Source: Bacteroidota bacterium (lineage in GTDB: Bacteria > Bacteroidota > Bacteroidia > Chitinophagales > Chitinophagaceae). Taken from it: a stretch of 36,157 bases of DNA. Location: assembly GCA_030706635.1 (NCBI GenBank), contig JAUZOD010000041.1:1-36157 (forward strand). Direction: 5' to 3'. The notes beneath the pieces were generated by a model that did no database searches, was not told where the DNA came from, and was given only the letters and a program-made list of their open reading frames with translations. The first letter of the stretch is position 1. Every line of letters starts with the position of its first letter. The position numbers and the translations under genes are program-made. Shown one piece after another: positions 23,178-30,518 of this stretch.

Positions 23178-24257
23178 TCAAATAGATACAGCTGTTTTGC
23201 CAAGTGCTGTTTCGGCTAAACGCGTGCCGTCCACACGGGCTGTAATTTTTGCGAAAGCGATATCTCTTGCTGTTGACGTGTCATCTGCAAATGGAGCAAA
23301 GCCGCAATCATCTGTTGTACCGAGTTGTTCAACAGGAATTATCTCAGCGGCTTCCAGAATGCGGTCGCGGATCTCTTCAGCCGTCTCCACCCTGGGGTCC
23401 AGTACATTGGTCATTCCGAGGAAAATACGCTGACCGGGCTGGAGGTTTTGCCGGATGGAATTCAGGACGGCCGCTTTATCCCTTTCTCCGGCATATTCCA
23501 GGTAAAAGTTTCCGGCTCTCAGTTGAAATAACAAAGGTAGAAGGCCGTCATAACTAATGTCGGCACTATGCGTCGAATCATGATCGCCTCCCGGACATGA
23601 ATGAACGCCGATTCTTTTTCTTTCTTCCTCTGTGAAGCGGCTCAATACTTCATTGTTTAGGCCAATAAATGATTTTAGAAGTCCGCCACTTGGATCCAGC
23701 CTGAGGGAAAGTCTGGCTTCTGTAAAATCAATCTGAACCTTGTGCGCACCATTGTCAAGACTTCTTCTGATGTCTGCTTCCGCCTCATTCAGCAGGTCAT
23801 TGATGAACTGGTCACGGGAATAACCATCAATGCCATCGGCAGGATACAATAAGCTCAAGGCAGATGCCGATATCACGGCCTGTTTAACGGGCGTCGTCGT
23901 GAGTTGTTTCGCCTTCTGAAGGTATGTATCTGCATAAGTCTGGTAATGGAATGGGCCTCCCGTGATTTTAGGGAGTTGCCTGGTATGCTCGTCTGCAAAG
24001 GGAATGATTACTCCATCGGGGGAGAGTTGTTTCATGTTTTGAATGGGATAGGTGGCAAAACTCGGTTTGGATTGTTCACCATCCGTGATTACCGGCGAGC
24101 CGGTCGCTTCAAATTTTTTGATGGTATCAGCAACTGCTGCATCAAATAGTTGTTGAAGTCCCCGGTCATCCAGCTGACCGGCTGCATGTGCTGCTATCCC
24201 TATGATCAGCTCGATGGGACGGGGGATGCTCCCGATCGGCTCTGTTTGAATTTTCAA
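23178..24257 (-). CDS. core-MetE-type cobalamin-independent methyltransferase
   Basis: A 359-residue protein equivalent to the C-terminal barrel of MetE, which methylates homocysteine. TEPIGSIPRP at the N-terminus and SPVITDGEQSKPSFATYP are the family start. RIGVHSCPGGDHDS gives H219 and C221 and TTDDCGFAPF gives C318, corresponding to zinc-binding residues in MetE; all are present. It lacks the N-terminal half of full-length MetE, as do the short core-MetE proteins that use a different methyl donor. The start is a TTG at 24257, chosen because the conserved TEPIGSIP block begins five codons later. Its donor is unknown; the neighbouring demethylating flavoprotein suggests an N-methylated amine route, which is inference. 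A terminator follows. Confidence 0.85.
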   Translation of the reverse strand: MKIQTEPIGSIPRPIELIIGIAAHAAGQLDDRGLQQLFDAAVADTIKKFEATGSPVITDGEQSKPSFATYPIQNMKQLSPDGVIIPFADEHTRQLPKITGGPFHYQTYADTYLQKAKQLTTTPVKQAVISASALSLLYPADGIDGYSRDQFINDLLNEAEADIRRSLDNGAHKVQIDFTEARLSLRLDPSGGLLKSFIGLNNEVLSRFTEEERKRIGVHSCPGGDHDSTHSADISYDGLLPLLFQLRAGNFYLEYAGERDKAAVLNSIRQNLQPGQRIFLGMTNVLDPRVETAEEIRDRILEAAEIIPVEQLGTTDDCGFAPFADDTSTARDIAFAKITARVDGTRLAETALGKTAVSI

Positions 24258-24410
24258 ATAGGTTTTTTGAAATATTAAATAGTCAAATAGCGGTTACCAT
24301 AACGGACAAGGTTGTTTTAGGAAGTGAAATAAAAGATCAGGTGATCTTTTTTGGCGGCCGTTCAAAAATAATGGGTGAACCGGACGTAAGTGTTGAAATG
24401 ATCTTTCAAA

Positions 24411-24611
24411 TTACGTTGAATTATGATAATAGGAGAGATGATCAGCCGGGACTTTAATGGATATCAATTCGGATTTATCGTAATGATTATTGTCCAATTG
24501 TATTTGTAATTTCCCGAGAGCATCCCGTTCCACAAAAGAAGTCAGCAACCGGTAACTGCACCAGTTAAAAAGCAGGATGCCCAACAGGAGTATGGAAGCA
24601 ATTTTTTTCAG
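24411..24611 (-). pseudogene. remnant of a small Bacteroidota membrane/exported protein gene
   Basis: The minus strand reads LKKIASILLLGILLFNWCSY, then a region ending SELISIKVPADHLSYYHNST before a stop (66 codons). The pattern (KK, hydrophobic helix, FNW..YR, then LISIKVP..LPY) resembles the start of a longer Bacteroidota protein that I recall but cannot name. A stop lies two codons upstream and the first codon is CTG where ATG would be expected. The C-terminal half of the family is absent. It is therefore probably decayed. The rest of the gap 24258-24824 shows only an 8-bp AT-rich hairpin (aaaagatc/gatctttt, 24331-24350) and nothing else I can support. Confidence 0.5.
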
Positions 24612-24824
24612 GGATTACTAAGTTAACAATATTTAACGCGTTGGTTATTAAGAAATATTGATCAATAAAGGGATAGCTCCACACTTTATGATATTCAATA
24701 TTTTATAGTGCGCCGAATAGTACAATGTCAGCTGCAGGGTCGGCCCGTAAATTAGTGAAATAGGACGTCAGGAACCAAACTCCGGGAATGATGTTTGCTG
24801 TTGTAAACCATAAAAATTTATTTT

Positions 24825-25301
24825 ATGCAAAAGATCAGTCCTTTCATTTGGTTCGACAATAATGCTGAGGAAGCGATGAACTTCTATCTTCCCATTTTCA
24901 AGGATTCCAGGGTAATCAGGGCCGCCCGCAACCCACCGGGTGGACCAGGGCCCGAGGCCGCCTTGCTGGTGGCATCCATCGAGTTGGAAGGACAGGAAAT
25001 TATTTTGATGAATGGCGGGCCTGGTCATCCCCTGACGGATGCAATCTCTCTTACCATCAACTGCAGCTCCCAGGAAGAGGTCGACCACTATTGGAACAAG
25101 CTCCTTGAGGGTGGCGGCAAGGAGATCGCCTGCGGCTGGCTAAAAGACAAATTTGGCCTTCATTGGCAGGTAACGCCCATCATTTTGCCCCAGCTGCTTA
25201 GCGACCCCGACAGGGCAAAGGCAGGTCGCGTGATGCAAGCCATGATGAAAATGATCAGGCTGGACATAGGGGTGTTGAAGGCTGCGGCAGAAGCAAAGTA
25301 G
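24825..25301 (+). CDS. VOC family protein (PhnB-like)
   Basis: A 158-residue vicinal-oxygen-chelate fold protein. MQKISPFIWFDNNAEEAMNF and YLPIFKDSRV are the typical start of the PhnB/3-demethylubiquinone-methyltransferase-like group; FIELEG-type sequence (VASIELEGQEIILMNGGPGH) and AISLTINCSSQEEVDHYW, then CGWLKDKFGLHWQV follow, and it ends with MQAMMKMIRLDI. The group has no agreed reaction. Length is usual. It is a single gene, with no operon partner recognised. Confidence 0.88.
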   Translation: MQKISPFIWFDNNAEEAMNFYLPIFKDSRVIRAARNPPGGPGPEAALLVASIELEGQEIILMNGGPGHPLTDAISLTINCSSQEEVDHYWNKLLEGGGKEIACGWLKDKFGLHWQVTPIILPQLLSDPDRAKAGRVMQAMMKMIRLDIGVLKAAAEAK

Positions 25302-25376
25302 CCGGTGCCGGGATACTTGCCAATTAAGGCGCCGGTTGGCCAAATAGGTAACTTTACGGCATATTAAGGTGAGCTT

Positions 25377-25827
25377 ATGATCAATGAATCTGAACAACCG
25401 GAATTTTGGGAAAAAAGTTTTATCGAAAAGCATTACGGCTCAGCCATGACGATCTATCATGGTTCCGTGACGGATATGCCCTTTGATAAATGCGAATATG
25501 ACGGAATATTTTGCTATGCTTTAATTCATTTACTGGATTCTGGCGAACGGGAGAAACTGATCCGGGACTGCTATAATCAACTTACAGAGAACGGCTACAT
25601 GATTTTTACAGGTATTTCAAAAGAAGCCCCTACCTATGGAAAAGGTGAATTGATTGGCCAGGACCGTTATGAAATATTCGATGGAGTTAGAATGTACTTT
25701 TTGTGACAATGAATCAATCAATGCGGAGTTTGGCAAGGCTGGATTATTTGAAGTCACAGAAATTACCGAGAATTATCCATTTTATTTAATTAAATGCAGA
25801 AAGGTTGGAAAGCTTCTGGAATCGTGA
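25377..25827 (+). pseudogene. SAM-dependent methyltransferase, N-terminally truncated and frameshifted
   Basis: The reading GSVTDMPFDKCEYDGIFCYA, then LLDSGEREKLIRDCYNQL and FTGISKEAPTYGKG belongs to the class I methyltransferase fold, covering motifs II to post-III. The SAM-binding motif I (DxGxGxG) is missing because the ORF starts too late. At about 25700 a T run seems to have one extra base: the first frame stops after RMYFL (25706), whereas the +1 frame continues as DNESINAEFGKAGLFEVTEI and YPFYLIKC to a stop at 25825-25827, as expected for this family. A functional enzyme is unlikely. Confidence 0.75.
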
Positions 25828-25952
25828 ATCCCGGGGGCGTAGAAATGCAAACTGTGCCATTGCGTATAAACGCCCCTCAGTCTGATGCGAAAATTTCCTT
25901 CAACAGAAACGCGTGGCACTGAAGAATCAGGTATCGGGCTCCGAAAAGAAAA

Positions 25953-25979
25953 AGCCTTGCAAATTTTATTTGCAAGGCT
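25953..25979 (-). terminator. terminator of tRNA-Glu
   Basis: Perfect 11-bp stem agccttgcaaa/tttgcaaggct with a 5-nt loop, followed on the minus strand by a TTCTTTTC tract. It lies 11 nt downstream of the tRNA. Confidence 0.85.
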
Positions 25980-25990
25980 CATGAGGGGTG

Positions 25991-26062
25991 TACCGCGTAC
26001 GGGAATCGAACCCGTGATTCATCCGTGAAAGGGATGCGTCTTAACCCCTTGACCAACGCGGC
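25991..26062 (-). tRNA. tRNA-Glu (anticodon TTC)
   Basis: A 72-nt cloverleaf on the minus strand: acceptor GCCGCGT/ACGCGGT with one G-U pair, anticodon stem CATCC/GGATG around loop CTTTCAC (anticodon TTC), T arm ACGGG-TTCGATT-CCCGT, discriminator A. CCA is not encoded, unlike the tRNA-Ala in this window. A terminator follows. Confidence 0.95.
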
Positions 26063-26154
26063 TTGTTACACTGTAGCCCCAGCGGCCTGGGGGGCCGTTT
26101 AGGGTCTGCAAAGATATAGGCTGCCTACCTAACTTCCCAAATGTTTTTGTTTCG

Positions 26155-26162
26155 TAACTTTG
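26155..26162 (+). promoter_or_regulatory. -7 box of gapA
   Basis: TAACTTTG, an exact Bacteroidota -7 match, 27 nt before the gapA start codon at 26190. No TTTG at the -33 position. It lies upstream of the chosen start and rules against the longer frame starting at 26160. Confidence 0.55.
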
Positions 26163-26189
26163 CATCCTAAATTTTTAAACTATCAAGCT

Positions 26190-27203
26190 ATGAGCACAGT
26201 AAAAGTTGCGATCAACGGGTTCGGAAGGATCGGACGTTTGGTTTATCGCCAGATCTATAATATGGAGGGTATCGAAGTGGTGGCCATTAACGACCTCACC
26301 AGTCCGAAGGTTCTGGCGCATCTGCTGAAATACGACAGTGCGCAGGGCCGTTTCAATGAAGAAGTGACCTCTACAGAAAAATCCATTCTCGTGAACGGGG
26401 AGGAGATTGAAATATATACGCATAAAAATCCGGCTGAAATTCCCTGGAAGCAGAATGATGTGGATGTGGTGCTGGAATGCACCGGGTTCTTTGCCGATAA
26501 GGAAAAAGCCGAAGCCCATCTGAAAGCGGGGGCTAAACGTGTGGTGATTTCCGCACCCGCCACCGGCGACCTGAAAACCATTGTTTTTAATGTTAACCAC
26601 CAGATCCTGGATGGTAAGGAAACCGTGATCAGCTGCGCTTCCTGTACTACAAACTGTCTCGCCCCGATGGCCGACACACTCGATAAAAAATTCGGCATCG
26701 AACTGGGTTTCATGACTACCGTTCATGCCTATACGAACGATCAGAATACCCAGGATGCGCCGCATCCCAAGGGTGATCTTCGCAGGGCCAGGGCCGCCGC
26801 ACAGAACATTGTACCCAACAGTACCGGCGCAGCCAAAGCCATTGGTCTGGTACTGCCCAACCTCAAAGGAAAACTGGACGGGAACGCCCAGCGCGTGCCT
26901 GTTCTGACCGGTTCGCTGACAGAGCTTACCAGCATTTTAAAAAAGAAGGTAACCGTGGAAGAGATCAATGCTGCCATGAAAGCGGCCGGCAATGAAAGCT
27001 TTGGTTATACTGAAGACGAGATCGTGAGCAGCGACATCATCGGCATCCATTTTGGCTCCCTGTTTGACGCCACCCAAACGAAAGTGATTACGGTGGGCGA
27101 TAAACAACTCGTAAAAACGGTGAGCTGGTACGACAATGAGATGAGTTATGTAAGCCAGCTTGTGCGCACAGTACATTATTTTGCTTCGCTGATCGCTAAA
27201 TAA
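26190..27203 (+). CDS. gapA: glyceraldehyde-3-phosphate dehydrogenase, type I
   Basis: This glycolytic enzyme makes 1,3-bisphosphoglycerate from glyceraldehyde 3-phosphate with NAD. The 337-residue protein has the Rossmann start [31 protein letters not shown] with catalytic Cys152, [10 protein letters not shown] with His179, [20 protein letters not shown], and [13 protein letters not shown] near the C-terminus. Start at the ATG at 26190 rather than 26160: the shorter N-terminus matches the family and lies below the promoter box. A terminator and then pgk follow, so the two glycolytic genes are adjacent but probably only partly co-transcribed. Confidence 0.98.
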   Translation: MSTVKVAINGFGRIGRLVYRQIYNMEGIEVVAINDLTSPKVLAHLLKYDSAQGRFNEEVTSTEKSILVNGEEIEIYTHKNPAEIPWKQNDVDVVLECTGFFADKEKAEAHLKAGAKRVVISAPATGDLKTIVFNVNHQILDGKETVISCASCTTNCLAPMADTLDKKFGIELGFMTTVHAYTNDQNTQDAPHPKGDLRRARAAAQNIVPNSTGAAKAIGLVLPNLKGKLDGNAQRVPVLTGSLTELTSILKKKVTVEEINAAMKAAGNESFGYTEDEIVSSDIIGIHFGSLFDATQTKVITVGDKQLVKTVSWYDNEMSYVSQLVRTVHYFASLIAK

Positions 27204-27217
27204 ATTCTCCTGAACCT

Positions 27218-27247
27218 GATGCCGGATTAATTCCGGCATCATTTTTT
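27218..27247 (+). terminator. rho-independent terminator after gapA
   Basis: Eight-bp stem gatgccgg/ccggcatc with a 7-nt loop and an ATTTTTT tail. It lies between gapA and pgk and may allow partial read-through. Confidence 0.85.
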
Positions 27248-27273
27248 ATATCCATTCTATAATTATTTTCAGT

Positions 27274-28476
27274 ATGCCCAGTTTTTCCCAGCACAGTTTC
27301 AAAGGTCAGAAAGCCCTGATCCGGGTTGACTTTAATGTGCCCCTTAGCGATCAGTTGGAGATCACCGACGATACGCGCATGCGGGCAACCTTGCCGACCA
27401 TTCAGAAGATTCTGAAGGACGGTGGCAGCGTGATCCTGATGTCGCATCTCGGCCGGCCCAAGGACGGTCCATCCGATAAGTATTCTCTCAAACACCTGGT
27501 CAGGCATTTGTCTGAGCTGCTGGGCGGTATGCCTGTTTTGTTCGCCGGTGACTGTATTGGTGAACAGGCGATACACGCCGCAAATTTGCTGAAACCGGGC
27601 GAAGTGCTCTTGCTCGAAAACCTGCGGTTTCATAAAGAAGAAGAGAAGGGAGATGAGGCCTTTGCTAAAAAGCTGGCGCAGCTCGGCGATGTTTATGTGA
27701 ATGATGCTTTTGGAACCGCCCACCGCGCTCACGCATCCACCGCAGTGATTGCGAAATTCTTTCCGGCGGATAAAAGAATGTTCGGATTGCTCATGGAGTC
27801 CGAAGTAAAAAGCGCCGAAAAAGTATTGCATGAAGCCAGGAAACCTTTTGTGGCAATCATCGGTGGCGCGAAAGTCTCGGATAAGATCCTGATCATGGAA
27901 AACCTGCTGGAGAAAGCCACAGATATTATTGTCGGTGGCGGGATGGCCTATACTTTTCTGAAGGCCCAGGGGGGGAAGATCGGAAATTCCTTGTGTGAAA
28001 ATGACCGTTTCGGAACGGCCCTTGATCTGCTGGCCAAGGCGGAATCCAAGGGAGTCTGCATTCATCTTCCGGCGGATTCCATTATAGCCGACAAATTTGA
28101 TGCCGATGCGGAAACATCCGCTTCGCCCAGTAACCAGATACCCGATGGATGGATGGGCCTGGATATAGGTCCCAATGCCTGTGAACAATTCTGCAACGTG
28201 ATTAAGAAATCCAGGACCATCCTCTGGAACGGCCCGATGGGTGTTTTCGAGATGGAAAATTTCAGGCATGGAACCAAAGCCATTGCAATGGGTATTGCGG
28301 ACGCCACGCGGAACGGTGCTTTTTCGCTGGTTGGTGGTGGTGATTCCGTATCGGCCGTTAACCTGTTTGGACTGGCAGATAAAGTGAGCTATGTGTCCAC
28401 CGGCGGCGGCGCCATGCTCGAATATTTCGAAGGCAGGGAACTTCCGGGAATAGCTGCCATAAACAATCCTTCCTGA
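27274..28476 (+). CDS. pgk: phosphoglycerate kinase
   Basis: Makes ATP from 1,3-bisphosphoglycerate in glycolysis. The 400-residue length is typical. Motifs are [23 protein letters not shown] and [15 protein letters not shown] in the N-terminal domain, [18 protein letters not shown] at the hinge, and [35 protein letters not shown] and [13 protein letters not shown] in the nucleotide domain. Follows gapA on the same strand beyond a terminator. Confidence 0.98.
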   Translation: MPSFSQHSFKGQKALIRVDFNVPLSDQLEITDDTRMRATLPTIQKILKDGGSVILMSHLGRPKDGPSDKYSLKHLVRHLSELLGGMPVLFAGDCIGEQAIHAANLLKPGEVLLLENLRFHKEEEKGDEAFAKKLAQLGDVYVNDAFGTAHRAHASTAVIAKFFPADKRMFGLLMESEVKSAEKVLHEARKPFVAIIGGAKVSDKILIMENLLEKATDIIVGGGMAYTFLKAQGGKIGNSLCENDRFGTALDLLAKAESKGVCIHLPADSIIADKFDADAETSASPSNQIPDGWMGLDIGPNACEQFCNVIKKSRTILWNGPMGVFEMENFRHGTKAIAMGIADATRNGAFSLVGGGDSVSAVNLFGLADKVSYVSTGGGAMLEYFEGRELPGIAAINNPS

Positions 28477-28557
28477 AGTACACTAAATAACCCTTTGCTG
28501 AGAACTTCTTTCTCAGGAAATTGTTACATTTAACATCTAACAAAAACCTTTCAACTT

Positions 28558-29148
28558 ATGAGTACGCGTAATCTATCGCTCATCGTTATATTGGCTGTTA
28601 TTCTCATTTTGGGCGGCTGTGCCTGCAGCGGATATAACAACCTGGTAAGTAAAGATGAAAATACGAAGGGCAAATGGGGGAATGTGCAAAGTGATTACCA
28701 AAGACGTTCAGACCTTATTCCCAATCTGGTTAATACTGTAAAAGGAGCTGCAAATTTTGAACAGACCACTTTAACCAATGTAATCGAAGCACGGGCAAAA
28801 GCAACCCAGGTGCAGATTAACGCCAACGATCTTTCTCCCGAAAAAGTGGCCCAGTTCCAGCAGGCGCAAGCCGGCGTAACAGGAGCATTAGGGAAATTGC
28901 TCGCTGTAGCGGAAGCATATCCCACATTGCAGGCGACCCAGAATTTCCGGGATCTTCAGGCGCAGCTGGAAGGGACGGAAAACAGAATTAAAGTATCCAG
29001 GAACGATTTTAATGCTGCGGTTCAGGACTTTAATCAATCGGCACGCACTTTTCCGAATAACTTATTTGCCGGTATGTTTGGCTTTAAGCCCAAAGGATAC
29101 TTTCAGTCAGAGCCCGGATCTGATAAAGCGCCGGATGTAAAATTCTGA
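28558..29148 (+). CDS. lemA: LemA family protein
   Basis: A 196-residue membrane-attached helical protein. The N-terminus (LIVILAVILILGGC) could be a signal anchor or a lipoprotein signal with Cys21. It is followed by the LemA core: KWGNVQSDYQRRSDLIPNLV, NVIEARAKATQVQ, and the ending NLFAGMFGFKPKGYF. The molecular role is not settled; LemA proteins are commonly encoded beside TPM-domain proteins, as here. The two following genes on the same strand (24-nt and 6-nt gaps) make a probable three-gene operon. Confidence 0.93.
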   Translation: MSTRNLSLIVILAVILILGGCACSGYNNLVSKDENTKGKWGNVQSDYQRRSDLIPNLVNTVKGAANFEQTTLTNVIEARAKATQVQINANDLSPEKVAQFQQAQAGVTGALGKLLAVAEAYPTLQATQNFRDLQAQLEGTENRIKVSRNDFNAAVQDFNQSARTFPNNLFAGMFGFKPKGYFQSEPGSDKAPDVKF

Positions 29149-29172
29149 TCAGTCCTTTAATTTAATACCAAC

Positions 29173-29631
29173 TTGAAAATTCCTTTCTTTTCCAAAAAAG
29201 ACTTTTTTTCCCCGGCTGAAAAAAATCACATCGTGGCGGCTATACGTGAGGCAGAACAACAGACAAGCGGCGAGGTCCGCGTGTTTGTGGAAAGCCGTTG
29301 TCGTTTTGTCGATCCGCTGGACCGCGCCGCAGAAGTATTCTGGCTGTTAAAAATGGAGCAAACGGAGGCCCGTAATGCGGTGCTGGTTTATGTAGCGGTG
29401 AAAGACCGTCAGCTGGCCCTGTTCGGGGACAGGGGCATACATGAAAAGGTGGGGAATGAGTTCTGGAATAGTAAAGTGGCGGAGATCATTTCGCAGTTCC
29501 GGCGGGAAGGAATATCCGATGCTATTGTAAAAATGATCGGGGACATCGGCGCTGCATTAAAATATCATTTTCCTTACAACGGGGAAACGGATGTGAATGA
29601 GTTGCCGGACGATATTATTTTTGGCAGGTAA
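29173..29631 (+). CDS. TPM domain-containing protein
   Basis: A 152-residue protein with a TPM (YgcG / photosystem-II-repair-like) phosphatase-type fold. KDFFSPAEKNHIVAAIREAE, TSGEVRVFVESRC, ARNAVLVYVAVKDRQLALFGD and RGIHEKVGNEFW are recognisable. The start is a TTG (29173). It has no signal peptide and no C-terminal glycine-rich tail, so it is a shorter soluble version of the next gene. It is the middle gene of the lemA-TPM-TPM row. The domain function is not firmly known. Confidence 0.85.
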   Translation: MKIPFFSKKDFFSPAEKNHIVAAIREAEQQTSGEVRVFVESRCRFVDPLDRAAEVFWLLKMEQTEARNAVLVYVAVKDRQLALFGDRGIHEKVGNEFWNSKVAEIISQFRREGISDAIVKMIGDIGAALKYHFPYNGETDVNELPDDIIFGR

Positions 29632-29637
29632 ACAGCC

Positions 29638-30423
29638 ATGCGCTTCATGAAGAAATTATTATTTTCTCTACTGATTTTGACCTGCCTGGTCTCTGAAGGT
29701 CAAAATTTTCCGGCCCCGCCCAATCCACCCAGACTGGTCAATGATTTTGCCCATGTGCTGACCGCAGACCAGATTGATGAGCTCGAAAGTAAGCTGGTTG
29801 CTTATGACGATTCCACTTCCATCCAGATAGCGGTGGTCACGGTTCAAAGTACAGGAGACACGGCCATTGAAGATTATGCCCTGAAAATTCTGCGCGACTG
29901 GAAGGTCGGGAATAAAAAAACCAATAACGGGCTGGTTATCCTGGCTGCCATCCAGGATCATAAGGTATATATAGCTACCGGTTACGGTATGGAAGGGGTA
30001 GTTCCAGATATCACCGCCAAAGAGATTGTGGATAATGAGATCGTTCCTAATTTCCGGGATAATAATTACTACCGGGGTTTTGATCTGGCTTCGGACGCCA
30101 TTATCAAAGCGTCCGAGGGGGAATATAAGGCACCCGAAGGGTATAATCAACGTAAAAAAAGAGGATCCGGAGGCGGCAGTGTGTTGGGTATTATTCTGTT
30201 TATTGCGATTATTATCATATTGGCCAGCCGTGGCGGTGGAAGCGGCGGAGGTGGTCTTATGAGCCGTTCCGGAGTGCTGCCGTTTATCCTGGGCTCCATG
30301 TTGGGCAGTAGCGGACGTGACGGAGGATGGTCCGGCGGTGGTGGTTTTGGAGGAGGCGGAGGTGGTTTTGGCGGTTTCGGAGGCGGCAGCGGCGGCGGTG
30401 GCGGCGCCGGGGGAAGCTGGTAA
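29638..30423 (+). CDS. TPM domain membrane protein with glycine-rich C-terminus (YgcG-like)
   Basis: A 261-residue protein: a signal peptide (residues ~1-21), a periplasmic TPM domain (about 27-170, with PPRLVNDFAHVLTADQIDELE, IQIAVVTVQSTGD, VGNKKTNNGLVILAAIQDHK, and ATGYGMEGVVPD), one transmembrane helix (about 183-197, VLGIILFIAIIIILAS), and a tail of GGG/GF repeats up to GGAGGSW. This is the common YgcG layout. The start ATG at 29638 lies 6 nt after the previous stop; a second ATG three codons later is equally possible. It probably works with LemA and the preceding TPM protein at the envelope. Confidence 0.9.
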   Translation: MRFMKKLLFSLLILTCLVSEGQNFPAPPNPPRLVNDFAHVLTADQIDELESKLVAYDDSTSIQIAVVTVQSTGDTAIEDYALKILRDWKVGNKKTNNGLVILAAIQDHKVYIATGYGMEGVVPDITAKEIVDNEIVPNFRDNNYYRGFDLASDAIIKASEGEYKAPEGYNQRKKRGSGGGSVLGIILFIAIIIILASRGGGSGGGGLMSRSGVLPFILGSMLGSSGRDGGWSGGGGFGGGGGGFGGFGGGSGGGGGAGGSW

Positions 30424-30429
30424 GAAAGG

Positions 30430-30508
30430 GTTGACGGATGACGGTTGACCGTATTCCATTGCGAATTCGCACCTGAAGTCCGTCAACCGTCATCCGTCAT
30501 CCGTCAAC
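30430..30508. repeat. inverted repeat of gacggat-type heptamers between convergent genes
   Basis: The arm gttgacggatgacggttgac (30430-30449) is matched in inverted orientation by 30482-30508, which carries one additional heptamer (ccgtcat). It lies between two 3' ends (TPM gene and M1 peptidase) and could act as a bidirectional terminator. Its words differ from those of the repeats after lpxB and truA. Confidence 0.85.
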
Positions 30509-30518
30509 GCAATGAAGT

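Noticed and set aside
23178-24257. SAM riboswitch upstream of the MetE-like gene
   Set aside because: The upstream 100 nt show no SAM-riboswitch pattern or long structured leader.
27196-28269. Long antisense open frame (357 codons) opposite pgk
   Set aside because: Exactly opposite a strongly conserved gene, with no recognisable motif.
30284-30493. Arg/His-rich minus frame at the end of the TPM gene
   Set aside because: Complement of the glycine-rich tail.
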